A stretch of DNA of 64,000 nt, taken from positions 1 to 64,000 of the forward strand of contig JBMNLV010000001.1 of NCBI GenBank assembly GCA_050953005.1, written 5' to 3'. A program made the position numbers and the translations under genes. Of the stretch, positions 54,147 to 63,015 are shown one piece after another; position 1 is the stretch's first letter, and the number at the start of each line of letters is the position of its first letter. Under the pieces are notes generated by a model. The model saw nothing but the letters and a program-made list of their open reading frames with translations, was not told the DNA's origin and did no database searches. Source of the DNA: UBA6115 sp050953005. GTDB lineage: Bacteria > Bacillota > Clostridia > Christensenellales > Aristaeellaceae.

Positions 54147-55079
54147 ATGTTTCGATATATAAGAAAACGATTTCTTCTGATGATACCTGTTATGCTCGGA
54201 GTGTCGTTTCTAGTTTTTTTTATCATGGACTTTGCACCGGGTGATGCCGTGGATGTTCTTGCATCACCTGATGCAACTATTGAAGATAAGTTAGAATTAC
54301 GTGAGAAACTAGGTTTAAACAAGAATATTTTCGTTCGATATGCTGAGTATATGATAAACATGATCAAAGGTGATCTTGGCCAATCATATATCACAAAACG
54401 AGACGTGTTTGATATCTACATGGAAAAACTTCCCAATACCTTGTTTCTTGGATTTACAGCGGTATTCTTGTCAACTCTTGTTTCAATTCCTTTAGGAATA
54501 TATACTGCAAAGCACAGGGGATCAATTAGAGACAATATTGGTATGGTTATTGCTTTGATAGGTGTGTCCATTCCAATGTTTTGGTTAGGGCTTATGTTGA
54601 TTTTGCTATTCTCTCTAAAACTGAACTGGTTACCTTCGGGGGGAATTTCGGGAATTAAGAGCGTCATTTTGCCTGCTATAACCTTAGGGGTTGGAAATAT
54701 GGCTTTATTGACAAGAACCACCCGTTCTTCTATGCTTGAAGTAGTGAATCAAGACTATCTCAGAACAGCTCGTGCTAAGGGAGTTTCTGAGAAAGTTATA
54801 GTAAACAAGCATGCACTGAAGAATGCTTTAATCCCTATAATTACGGTAATTGGTAATCAAATGACCACTGTGATAGGGGGAACCATATTGACGGAAACGG
54901 TATTTGCGTGGCCAGGTGTTGGACGTTTGATTATAGATTCCTTAAATGCCAGAGATACTCCTCAGGTAACAGGAACAGTAATACTAACAACTCTCGGATT
55001 ATGTGTTATTGTTCTGATTATCGATATTTTGTATGCATTGGTTGATCCGCGAATTAAAGCGCAGTATGTTTCAGAATAG
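54147..55079 (+). CDS. Peptide ABC transporter permease (DppB type)
   Basis: 310 residues, six membrane helices. Starts MFRYIRKRFLLMIPVMLGVS, the DppB/OppB N-terminus; the EAA loop is DYLRTARAKGVSEKVIVNKHALKNALIP, described here in two parts around AKGVSE. AAAGGGG precedes ATG 54147. Pairs with the next permease. Confidence 0.94.
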   Translation: MFRYIRKRFLLMIPVMLGVSFLVFFIMDFAPGDAVDVLASPDATIEDKLELREKLGLNKNIFVRYAEYMINMIKGDLGQSYITKRDVFDIYMEKLPNTLFLGFTAVFLSTLVSIPLGIYTAKHRGSIRDNIGMVIALIGVSIPMFWLGLMLILLFSLKLNWLPSGGISGIKSVILPAITLGVGNMALLTRTTRSSMLEVVNQDYLRTARAKGVSEKVIVNKHALKNALIPIITVIGNQMTTVIGGTILTETVFAWPGVGRLIIDSLNARDTPQVTGTVILTTLGLCVIVLIIDILYALVDPRIKAQYVSE

Positions 55080-55091
55080 GAGAGGATTTTA

Positions 55092-55997
55092 ATGGGTAAA
55101 GCAGAAAATGCTGAGGTTGTTTTTAACACTGATATAGTTAAAAGAAAAGAAAGAAGTCAAATTAGCGAAATCTGGCGCAGGATGAAAAAAAACAAAGGAG
55201 CGATGATCGGTCTGTTCTTTGCTGTTTTGCTGGTATGTACTGCGTTATTCAGCGGGTTATTATTGGATTATGAAAAACAGATTATTGCAAAGAACACACC
55301 TGAGCGTTTGCAGCATCCGAGTTGGCGTCATCCCATGGGTACAGATGAGTACGGAAGAGATATTTTTTTTAGAATAATATATGGAACCAGGTATTCTATT
55401 TCCATTGGCATTGTTGCTGTATCTATTGCATTGGTTATAGGTGTTTTTATTGGTGCAATTGCTGGTTATTTTGGTGGAATTTTGGAAGAAGTTCTCATGC
55501 GTTTTACAGATATAATTCAAGCTGTTCCAGCAACCATCATGTCAATTATGATTGTGGTGGTTTTAGGACAGACAACCTTTAATCTGATGCTAGCTATTGG
55601 CTTGACATCTGTTCCCCAGTTTGCTCGCATTACACGAGTAGCTGTTCTTACCATCAAGGATCAAGAATTCATAGAAGCCTCTCGCGCAATTGGTTTAGGT
55701 AGCTTCAAGACAATAGTCTCCCATATTCTTCCTAACTGTTTTTCACCAATTATTGTTCAGGCAACTTTACGTGTCGCCACAGCGATTCTTTCGGCATCCA
55801 CTCTGAGCTTTTTAGGTTTAGGGGTACCGGTTCCTAAACCTGAGTGGGGTGCAATGCTATCTGCAGGTCGCAAGTTTATCCGAGAATACTCATATATGAC
55901 ATTGTTCCCTGGTCTTGCCATTATGATCACGGTCCTTTCGCTGAATCTTTTAGGAGATGGACTCAGAGATGCTTTAGATCCAAAGCTAAAGAATTAG
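55092..55997 (+). CDS. Peptide ABC transporter permease (DppC type)
   Basis: 301 residues, six membrane helices after a cytoplasmic N-terminus of about 35 residues. HPMGTDEYGRDIFFRIIYGT is the DppC/OppC hallmark. EAA loop EFIEASRAIGLGSFKTIVSH. 12 bases after the dppB-like gene, with AGGAGAGG as ribosome site. Confidence 0.94.
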   Translation: MGKAENAEVVFNTDIVKRKERSQISEIWRRMKKNKGAMIGLFFAVLLVCTALFSGLLLDYEKQIIAKNTPERLQHPSWRHPMGTDEYGRDIFFRIIYGTRYSISIGIVAVSIALVIGVFIGAIAGYFGGILEEVLMRFTDIIQAVPATIMSIMIVVVLGQTTFNLMLAIGLTSVPQFARITRVAVLTIKDQEFIEASRAIGLGSFKTIVSHILPNCFSPIIVQATLRVATAILSASTLSFLGLGVPVPKPEWGAMLSAGRKFIREYSYMTLFPGLAIMITVLSLNLLGDGLRDALDPKLKN

Positions 55998-56013
55998 AGG
56001 AGATACTATTTAG

Positions 56014-57024
56014 ATGCAAACGCTGAACGATACCATTCTAACTATTAAGGATTTAAGAGTTCATTATGAATTGGAAGAAGAAACTGTTAAAGCTGTTAAC
56101 GGTCTTAGTTTGAGTTTGAAGAAGGGGCAGACCATTGCACTTGTAGGTGAGACAGGAGCGGGAAAAACAACAACAGCGCTTTCTATTATGCGTCTTGTGC
56201 AATCTCCTCCTGGTGTAATAAAAGAAGGAAGCATTATGCTTTGCGATAATGATATGCTGGCGCTTCCAACACATAAACTCGAAGATATCCGAGGCAAAGA
56301 TGTTTCCATGATTTTTCAGGACCCTATGACATCATTAAATCCTGTTTTTACTGTATCAGAGCAAATTGCAGAAAGCTTACGATTACATGAAGGGTTGACA
56401 AAAGATCAGGCACATGAAAAAGCACTGGAAATAATGGAGCGTGTTGGCATTTCGCGCTCTAGGGGGAATGATTATCCATTTCAATTTTCCGGTGGCATGA
56501 GGCAAAGAGTTGGTATTGCTATCGCACTTGCCTGTAATCCTAAAGTTTTGATTGCTGACGAACCAACAACAGCTTTGGATGTAACAATTCAAGCACAAGT
56601 TCTAACCCTAATGAAAAATCTTATAAATGAATATCAAATGGGAATGATATTGATTACTCATGACCTAGGAATTGTTGCTGATATATGTGATGAAGTTGCG
56701 ATAATGTATGCTGGTAAAATCGTGGAGCAAGGCAGTCTGGAAGAAGTATTTAACAGGACTTTACATCCTTACACTGAAGGCCTATTTAATTCTTTGCCTA
56801 ATATTAACTTGCGTGATATAGAGTTGCAACCCATACCTGGTCTCATGCCGGATCCGACAAATTTGCCACCAGGATGCGCTTTCTGGCCGCGGTGTTCGTA
56901 TGCTTTTGAGAACTGCAAGAATAGAGAACCTGAATTGCTTTTTTATGAAGGTACGCATTTTGTAGCCTGTTTAGCCTATGAGTCTGAAGATTTTCATATA
57001 AAGAGAGGCATTAACAATGGCTAA
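56014..57024 (+). CDS. Peptide ABC transporter ATP-binding protein (DppD type)
   Basis: 336 residues: Walker A GETGAGKTT, signature FSGGMRQRVGIA, Walker B VLIADEPTTALD, His switch ITHDLG. The C-terminal Cys-rich CAFWPRCSYAFENCKN is the Fe-S-like or oligopeptide-transporter tail. Overlaps the next gene by 8 bases. Confidence 0.95.
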   Translation: MQTLNDTILTIKDLRVHYELEEETVKAVNGLSLSLKKGQTIALVGETGAGKTTTALSIMRLVQSPPGVIKEGSIMLCDNDMLALPTHKLEDIRGKDVSMIFQDPMTSLNPVFTVSEQIAESLRLHEGLTKDQAHEKALEIMERVGISRSRGNDYPFQFSGGMRQRVGIAIALACNPKVLIADEPTTALDVTIQAQVLTLMKNLINEYQMGMILITHDLGIVADICDEVAIMYAGKIVEQGSLEEVFNRTLHPYTEGLFNSLPNINLRDIELQPIPGLMPDPTNLPPGCAFWPRCSYAFENCKNREPELLFYEGTHFVACLAYESEDFHIKRGINNG

Positions 57025-57988
57025 TAGCATACTAAAAGTAAAGGATCTCTGTAAATACTTCAAAACTCCCAAAGGCATGCTTCATGCTGTGGATAAGGTA
57101 AGTTTAAGTGTAGAAAGCGGAAAAACTCTTGGAATTGTTGGCGAGTCGGGATGTGGGAAATCAACCCTTGGCCGAACCATTCTTAAACTTACAGAGCCAA
57201 CTTCTGGTCAAATTGTTTTTGATGGAGATGATATTACCAGATTAAGTGCAAGAGATATGCGTCCATATAGGAAGAGAATGCAAATAATCTTCCAAGATCC
57301 GTATTCCAGTATTGATCCAAGAAAGTCGGTTTACCAAACAATTTCCGAGCCATTAATTGCCAATAAGCTTGTTAGCAAGGGAGATGAGGTGAATAGAAGA
57401 GTTCATGAATTAATGGAAATGGTCGGACTTGCAGATAGACTTGTAACTGCCTTTCCGCACGAGCTGGATGGCGGCCGACGTCAACGAATTGGCATTGCAC
57501 GTGCGTTGGCTGTTAATCCAGATTTCATTGTATGCGATGAACCTGTGTCGGCACTTGATGTGTCTATTCAGGCACAGATTTTAAATCTTCTGAAAGAACT
57601 TCAAAGAAAACTTCAGCTTACATACATCTTTATTACTCATAATCTATCAGTTGTGAGCTACTTTGCGAATGACATTGCAGTAATGTATCTTGGAAGAGTG
57701 GTTGAAATGGCACCCGTCAGAGATATCTTTGAGAACCCGATACATCCTTACACGCGTGCTCTTTTGTCAGCTATTCCACTTCCTATGGTCGGAGGATCCA
57801 AAAGAGAGCAAATCATACTTAAAGGTGAGATTACTTCACCAGTTAACCTTCCAAACGAATGTCGTTTTGCAAAACGTTGCTTTTTTGCAGACGAGAGATG
57901 CCTTCAAAGCGAACCTGTACTTATTGAAGAAAAACAAGGTCATCACGTTGCTTGTTTTAAATCAAAACAACTCGTAAATGATGGGTAA
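57017..57988 (+). CDS. Peptide ABC transporter ATP-binding protein (DppF type)
   Basis: 323 residues: Walker A GESGCGKST, Walker B FIVCDEPVSALD, His switch ITHNLS, and the C-terminal CRFAKRCFFADERC block. The signature is LDGGRRQR instead of LSGGQRQR. I believe this variant occurs in other Clostridial DppF proteins, but it would make one of the two composite ATP sites differ. AGAGGC precedes ATG 57017 inside the previous gene. Confidence 0.93.
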   Translation: MANSILKVKDLCKYFKTPKGMLHAVDKVSLSVESGKTLGIVGESGCGKSTLGRTILKLTEPTSGQIVFDGDDITRLSARDMRPYRKRMQIIFQDPYSSIDPRKSVYQTISEPLIANKLVSKGDEVNRRVHELMEMVGLADRLVTAFPHELDGGRRQRIGIARALAVNPDFIVCDEPVSALDVSIQAQILNLLKELQRKLQLTYIFITHNLSVVSYFANDIAVMYLGRVVEMAPVRDIFENPIHPYTRALLSAIPLPMVGGSKREQIILKGEITSPVNLPNECRFAKRCFFADERCLQSEPVLIEEKQGHHVACFKSKQLVNDG

Positions 57989-58073
57989 TCATTCAAATTG
58001 GTTTATTCTACTAATTTCGATAGCTACAGGATGATAACATCCGGGGACGGTTTCTTGAGTTTTCGCATTCTAA

Positions 58074-58893
58074 AGAGTATCCACTGAACAACTCAACTCC
58101 CTATATTTCACAAACATTCTGGCCTGATTACATGATAAACTGGTGCAAGGAAAACCTCTGAAATCGCCCAAAACCCTTGTGCTTTATCCGGAGGATGACA
58201 GCGTGTATCGGCTACAAAGCAAACAAGTTAGCGTATTTGAGAACGAAAGTTTCTTCCAGTTTCAAGGCCTGAATCCTGACAACGACTGGGTCAGGCTGGC
58301 CAAGCTGATTCCCTGGGCTGAGATGGAACGCCGTTATGCCCAGACCTTTGACAGCAAACCGGGGAATACGGACAAGCCCGTGCGCATGGCCCTGGGCGCG
58401 CTCATCATTAAGGAGCGATACGGGTTTTCAGACGAGGATGCGGTACAGGAGATCCCCGGATGAATCCATATCTTCAGTTCTTCCTTGGTCTGCCCGCCTT
58501 TCAACATGAAGCGCCCTTTGACGCGAGCGCGATGACCTTGTTTCGCAAGCGCATCCCGGTTGATTTGTTAGCTGATTTGAATGACTTCATCGCCGGCCGC
58601 CGCAACCCTTATGCTGAGGACGGGAATACAAACAGTGATTCATCTGGGAACACTCTGCCAAGTGATACCCCAAGCGGACAATCGAACGAAAGCACGGCCA
58701 CACAAGAACAAAACGAAAAGGAACAGCCCGCCAACCGTGGAAAACTGATTTCGGACGCGACCTGTGTGCCGCAGGACATCCGCTATTCCACAGACATCGG
58801 TTTGCTGAACGAAGCCCGTGAACGTCTGGAAGGCGTGATAGACGGGGTATTTCCGAAAGGTCAGAAGTTTGAAAACGGTTATTGTTCAGTAAG
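58074..58893 (+). mobile_element. Internally deleted relative of the 15440-17072 IS
   Basis: The left end carries GTATCCACTGAACAACTC, the right end (read inward) GACTTACTGAACAATA; both share the core ACTGAACAA with the IS at 15440-17072 and the end at 19655. Between them lies only the first half of a transposase gene, so it is a non-autonomous remnant. Confidence 0.55.
58143..58890 (+). pseudogene. DUF772-type transposase, frameshifted and truncated
   Basis: The first part (58143-58463) ends …YGFSDEDAVQEI then goes out of frame; the second (58460-58890) continues NPYLQFFLGLPAF… to ATCVPQDIRYSTDIGLLNEA and stops shortly after. Same order as residues 20-210 of the transposase at 15465-16943. 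One frameshift and loss of the C-terminal catalytic half. 58894-59062 shows nothing. Confidence 0.75.
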
Positions 58894-59137
58894 TCCTAAT
58901 TACATTTTATCCAGGAAAACTAATTCCACTGCCGTGGTTCTCAAAGGATTGGATACAAAATGAGAAACCAACATTAGGAAATTTGTTATGATTGGCAAAT
59001 GCTGGTTGTTTCTGTGATAACTGCCAAAATAAGCTGTAAATATGGGATAATTGTGATTTATACTACTTCCAAACGATAATGCTTCACAGAATAGAAGAAA
59101 CCTGATATAATGAATCTGCAGTCTACAAAGAAATCAG

Positions 59138-59722
59138 GTGGAAGATATGGGCAGAAAAAGTCCGGTGCTTGAAGAAACAGAGCGTTCAGAAATTCTTGCG
59201 GCACAAAAGAAACAGCATCCTGTTCATGTTACCCGTCGGTTGCTGGCCCTGAAACTGAAAGTGGTGGATGGATTGGGCAGTGAGGAGGCCGGAAAGCTTG
59301 CGGGGATGCATAGAACGAGCGTGAATCGGATTGTCAAAAGGTACCAAGAAGAAGGCATAGAAGCCATCGTAGGCGTACGACACCACAACGAACACCGTTA
59401 TATGAGCCGGGAAGAGGAAACAGCCTTTCTATTGCAGTTTCAGCGCCGGAGCGAAGCGGGCCAGATCATAGAGACCAGGGAAATCCATCAGGCTTATGAA
59501 AAAGCGGTTGGTCATCCGGTGACCCGGAACATGATCTACTACCTGCTTCATCGCCACAAATGGCGCAAGATAGCGCCTCGCAGCAGGCATGAAAAGAAAG
59601 CCGGCGAAGAAGCGATCGAAGCTTATAAAAAAAATCACCGAAAAGATAAAAATCCTGAAAAAGAGCCAGCCGAAACTCCGGGTAATGTTCCAGGACGAGG
59701 CTGGGTTTGGACGGATCAATAA
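59138..59722 (+). CDS. IS630 transposase, frame A (HTH part), copy 2
   Basis: 194 residues, nearly identical to the copy 1 protein (for example VLEETERSE against VFEEAERSE). HTH region GLGSEEAGKLAGMHRTSVNR. The A8 run at 59626-59633 is the likely slippage site into frame B. Confidence 0.85.
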   Translation: MEDMGRKSPVLEETERSEILAAQKKQHPVHVTRRLLALKLKVVDGLGSEEAGKLAGMHRTSVNRIVKRYQEEGIEAIVGVRHHNEHRYMSREEETAFLLQFQRRSEAGQIIETREIHQAYEKAVGHPVTRNMIYYLLHRHKWRKIAPRSRHEKKAGEEAIEAYKKNHRKDKNPEKEPAETPGNVPGRGWVWTDQ

Positions 59723-60197
59723 GCCCAAGCGATGCTGGTGCAGGAAGGGTGTTCGCCCCAGCGTACCTTGTCACCACATCCGGGAATACAGATACTTGTA
59801 TGGCGCAGTATCGCCAGAGGATGGCGAGCTGTTCAGCCTGGTAATGCCCTATGCCAACACGGACTGCATGAACGTCTTTCTGGAGGAACTCTCCAAGGCC
59901 TATCCGGATGATCATATCTTGCTGCTATTAGACAATGCGGCCTGGCACCGCTCATCTACCATGGTTGTACCAAGTCGCATAGAACTATTTCCGCTGCTAC
60001 CCTATACCCCGGAGCTCAACCCCATTGAGATGATTTGGGACGAAGTGCGGGAGAAAGGCTTCCGCAATGAGATTTTTAAGAACCTGGAGGCAGTGATTGA
60101 CCGTCTGTGCCTGACTGTTAAGGAGTTGGCTGAGGATGTCCAACGTGTCGCTTCCATCACTCATCGCAGGTGGTTAATTGATGCGTTATCGTTTTAG
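59589..60197 (+). CDS. IS630 transposase, frame B (DDE part), copy 2
   Basis: 202 residues with the catalytic Asp-Asp-Glu set (FQDEAGFG, LLLDNAAWH, LNPIEMIWDE). Nearly identical to copy 1. Expected as a frameshift fusion with frame A. Confidence 0.85.
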   Translation: MKRKPAKKRSKLIKKITEKIKILKKSQPKLRVMFQDEAGFGRINKPKRCWCRKGVRPSVPCHHIREYRYLYGAVSPEDGELFSLVMPYANTDCMNVFLEELSKAYPDDHILLLLDNAAWHRSSTMVVPSRIELFPLLPYTPELNPIEMIWDEVREKGFRNEIFKNLEAVIDRLCLTVKELAEDVQRVASITHRRWLIDALSF

Positions 60198-60337
60198 AAT
60201 AGTATTAATTCTTCGTGATTATGAGGCAACTACACAACTCAGCCAATGCAACCGTACTAAAGGATCAAGATTTAGTGATGGAAAACCATTTGTTAATGAC
60301 TGGTAGTTCAACAGAAGGTCTTCTATTTAGAGCCTAT

Positions 60338-60514
60338 TCACGCTAACACAGCATCGACAATCATAGCGAAGTAGATGAAACCGCTGAACATAAGGTCAAT
60401 TTTGGCGTAACGGGTAAACACTCTCTGAAATCGCATGAGTCTCAGAAAGAACCGCTCAATCTCGTTTCTTTTTCTGTACATCTCTTTGTCATATACCCAA
60501 AGCACTTTCAGGCA
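60338..60514 (-). pseudogene. C-terminal scrap of an IS5-type transposase
   Basis: The minus-strand frame reads …KVLWVYDKEMYRKRNEIERF and then FLRLMRFQRVFTRYAKIDLM, ending FAMIVDAVLA at TGA 60338-60340. The pattern (ERFF-x-RLxxFRR-x-TRYDK) is the end of IS5/IS427-type transposases. No upstream remainder. The rest of 60203-60784 shows no credible gene. Confidence 0.65.
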
Positions 60515-60784
60515 GTTTATGCTGCGTGGTCACAGGAAGGTATCAACAGAAATCTTCCTGATCTCGATGGCCTGCAACATCAACAAATTGCACGCCAAGA
60601 TCCAGCAAAACTGAATGGGAACGCAACTGTTTGAAAAACTGACGGCTTAAGAGTGGAAAAACTGAATATAGGGCGCCGGAAACGGAAATGGAGAGAACAG
60701 CCTTCCGGTTAGAGTGCATGGATTGTCGTGAAAACAGAGATAATTGAAAAGAATCAGAGTTAATACGGCGCACATTGAAGGGTA

Positions 60785-60836
60785 AATTGGCATGGAAAAG
60801 GGGGCTATAGCATTTTACTATTCTGCTACAGCCCCC
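60785..60836 (-). terminator. gapA terminator, second copy of a dispersed hairpin repeat
   Basis: AGGGGGCTGTAGCA, an 11-base loop, TGCTATAGCCCCC and TTTT on the minus strand, 20 bases after gapA. The 52-base block (60785-60836) is nearly the same as 38381-38432. Confidence 0.85.
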
Positions 60837-60855
60837 TGTTGCTTGAATCGGTTAC

Positions 60856-61881
60856 TTAAGCCTTGTCCACCTTGGCCATGTGGCGAATCAGGTCAATGAC
60901 CTTGCAGGAATAGCCCCACTCGTTATCATACCAGGCAACCAGCTTGACAAAAGTCTCATTGAGCATGATACCGGCGCCCGCGTCAAACACGGAGGTACGA
61001 GGATCATGGATGAAGTCGCTGGAGACCACAGAGTCTTCAGTGTAACCGATGATGCCTTTGTATTCCTCGCTCTCACTGGCAGCCTTCATGGTAGCCTTGA
61101 TGTCCTCATAGGTGGTGGGAGTGTTCAGCGTGACCGTCAGGTCCACAACGGATACGTTGACGGTGGGCACACGGAAAGACATGCCGGTCAGCTTGCCCTT
61201 AAGCGCAGGCAGCACCACACCCACGGCCTTGGCGGCGCCGGTGGAAGAGGGAATGATATTCGCGCTGGCTGCGCGTCCGCCGCGCCAGTCCTTCTTCGAG
61301 GGACCGTCGACTGTCTTCTGGGTTGCGGTGGTGGCGTGTACGGTAGTCATCAGGCCTTCCTTGATGCCGTACTTGTCGTTGATAACCTTGGCCAGGGGGG
61401 CCAGGCAGTTGGTGGTACAGGAAGCGTTGGACACAACATTCATATCCTTCTTATATTCCTTGTGGTTGACGCCCATAACAAACATGGGGGTCTCCTTGTC
61501 CTTGGCAGGCGCGGTGATAACCACCTTCTTGGCGCCACCCTTAAAGTGGGCGCTGGCTTTGGGGGTGTCGGTGAACACGCCGGTAGCGTCTGCGATGTAC
61601 TCTGCACCGGTTTCGCTCCACGGAATCTCGTCAGGATTCATCTTGCCATAAACCTTGATGGGCTTGCCATTGACATACAGGATGTTATTCTCCTTGTCAA
61701 CCTTGACTTCTCCGTCAAAACGTCCATGGACAGTGTCATACTTGATCATGTAGGCCATATATTCCACATCGATGAAGGGATCATTGATGGCAACTACCTG
61801 TAATTCGTCAGCGTGCTGCAAAGCAGCGCTGAGCACCAAGCCGCCAATACGGCCAAATCCATTGATACCAACTTTTACCAT
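60856..61881 (-). CDS. gapA: Glyceraldehyde-3-phosphate dehydrogenase
   Basis: 341 residues, NAD-dependent glycolytic enzyme. Rossmann motif GINGFGRIGG (residues 5-14), catalytic Cys in SNASCTTNCLAP, His in the HATTATQKTVDGPSKKDWRGG region (starting TTVHATTATQ), C-terminal WYDNEWGYS. Asp at NDPF suggests NAD specificity. Start ATG 61881 has AGGAGG. Single-gene transcript with promoter and terminator. Confidence 0.98.
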   Translation of the reverse strand: MVKVGINGFGRIGGLVLSAALQHADELQVVAINDPFIDVEYMAYMIKYDTVHGRFDGEVKVDKENNILYVNGKPIKVYGKMNPDEIPWSETGAEYIADATGVFTDTPKASAHFKGGAKKVVITAPAKDKETPMFVMGVNHKEYKKDMNVVSNASCTTNCLAPLAKVINDKYGIKEGLMTTVHATTATQKTVDGPSKKDWRGGRAASANIIPSSTGAAKAVGVVLPALKGKLTGMSFRVPTVNVSVVDLTVTLNTPTTYEDIKATMKAASESEEYKGIIGYTEDSVVSSDFIHDPRTSVFDAGAGIMLNETFVKLVAWYDNEWGYSCKVIDLIRHMAKVDKA

Positions 61882-61953
61882 GTGTTCCTCCTTTTATTCA
61901 CACTCAAGCTTGAGCGGATGATCAGCAGAAAGGAATTCATATCTGCCCATGTA

Positions 61954-61982
61954 ATAATAACACAGACAGCAGGCAGCCGCAA
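61954..61982 (-). promoter_or_regulatory. gapA promoter
   Basis: TTGCGG (61982-61977) and TATTAT (61959-61954) with a 17-base spacer on the minus strand, about 70 bases before gapA. Confidence 0.6.
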
Positions 61983-61986
61983 GAAA

Positions 61987-62036
61987 ATTTATACATCCTC
62001 CGGGCGTTAAGATTTATACATCCTCCGGGCGTTAAG
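61987..62036. repeat. 25-base tandem duplication upstream of gapA
   Basis: A unit beginning ATTTATACATCCTCCGGGCG occurs at 61987-62011 and 62012-62036 without a gap or mismatch. It lies just upstream of the gapA -35 box. Confidence 0.9.
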
Positions 62037-62154
62037 AAGTCAAGGGTGAATTTTTGTATTGGCAAGACAATAGGATTCATTGTGTGTTAAAATACTGATG
62101 TGTAGAAATTGTTTCAAGCACCTGGCTGTTTCTTAATTAAAGGGGGATGCTGTT

Positions 62155-63015
62155 TTGAATAAAAGAAAATTATTGAATATAATAAAGCTGATGCTTATAT
62201 TATTAGTAGGCATGATGGCTTTTGTTCTTATCTATATCATAGGAACACATTTGGAATACCAAAACGAAAATGGCGTTTCCAATTTAACAGCAAGCGAAGG
62301 GATCTCATATATCGACAGGCGCGAAACGATTGAAATATCAGGAAATAAATACGCTTTAAAGCGGGGGATTTCTTCCTACCTGATCGCTGGTGTGGACAAA
62401 GACTCTTTTGATGATGAGAAATCCATCTACCAATCAAGAAGCCAGGCAGATTTCATTATGCTGGTTGTAGCTGACCACAATGAAAAAAAGCTGTACCGTT
62501 TCGCTATTGATAGGGATACCATGACTGATATTACAGTGATGAGTTTATTGGGGAAGCCCAAAGGAACACAAAAAGCCCAGATCGCCCTGTCTTATGCGTA
62601 TAGCAATGAGCCCAAAGTTAGTGCGCAGCTTTTAGTCAATGCGGTAGAGAATCTTTTGCTTGGAATCACCGTGGATTACTATTATATTATCCCTATGGAT
62701 ACAGTAGGTGTGTTAAATGAAGCGGTTGGTGGAGTAAGAGTCCGTATTAGCGAAGACCTGACTTCAGTTGACCCACAGTTTACTATGGGCAGTGAAGTCG
62801 TTCTCCAGGATGACCAGGCGATAAAGTTTGTCAGGGCAAGAAAGAATGTTGGAGATGGGTCGAATGTGGCTAGAATTAAAAGACAAAATATTTTCCTGAG
62901 CGCTTTATTTGAAAAAATGTCCGCAATAATAAACAATGATAAGACAGCTGCAAAAACAATCGCTGACAAAATCTTCAACGTAATTGAGAGCAACGCAAAA
63001 AAAGGACAATGTTAA
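62155..63015 (+). CDS. LytR-CpsA-Psr (LCP) family protein, 3' end out of frame
   Basis: An LCP-type phosphotransferase that attaches polysaccharide or teichoic acid to peptidoglycan outside the cell. TTG start at 62155 behind AAAGGGGG. One N-terminal membrane helix (about 10-32), then the extracellular domain with SRSQADFIMLVVAD, FAIDRDTMTDI (polyprenyl-phosphate-binding Asp/Arg) and VRARKNVGDGSNVARIKRQN. The frame stops at 63013-63015 just after an A7 run (62996-63003). A one-base shift there continues as KDNVNAINQIMNYNVNELIS to TAG 63167-63169, giving about 338 residues and a more natural end. So either an assembly indel or a truncated product. Confidence 0.8.
   Translation: MNKRKLLNIIKLMLILLVGMMAFVLIYIIGTHLEYQNENGVSNLTASEGISYIDRRETIEISGNKYALKRGISSYLIAGVDKDSFDDEKSIYQSRSQADFIMLVVADHNEKKLYRFAIDRDTMTDITVMSLLGKPKGTQKAQIALSYAYSNEPKVSAQLLVNAVENLLLGITVDYYYIIPMDTVGVLNEAVGGVRVRISEDLTSVDPQFTMGSEVVLQDDQAIKFVRARKNVGDGSNVARIKRQNIFLSALFEKMSAIINNDKTAAKTIADKIFNVIESNAKKGQC

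Larger units (their letters stand above)
59063..60202 (+). mobile_element. IS630-family element, copy 2
   Basis: 1140 bp between TA dinucleotides (59061-59062, 60203-60204), with ends CTACTTCCAAACGATAATGC and, inverted, CTATTCTAAAACGATAACGC. Opposite orientation to copy 1 at 37104-38243; the proteins differ at only a few positions. Confidence 0.9.

Noticed and set aside
60543..60773. 76-codon minus-strand frame between the IS5-type scrap and gapA
   Set aside because: No ribosome site, no recognisable similarity; probably chance in IS wreckage.
60880..61803. 307-codon plus-strand frame opposite gapA
   Set aside because: Common antisense open frame of GC-biased gapA genes; no homology visible and no start signal.
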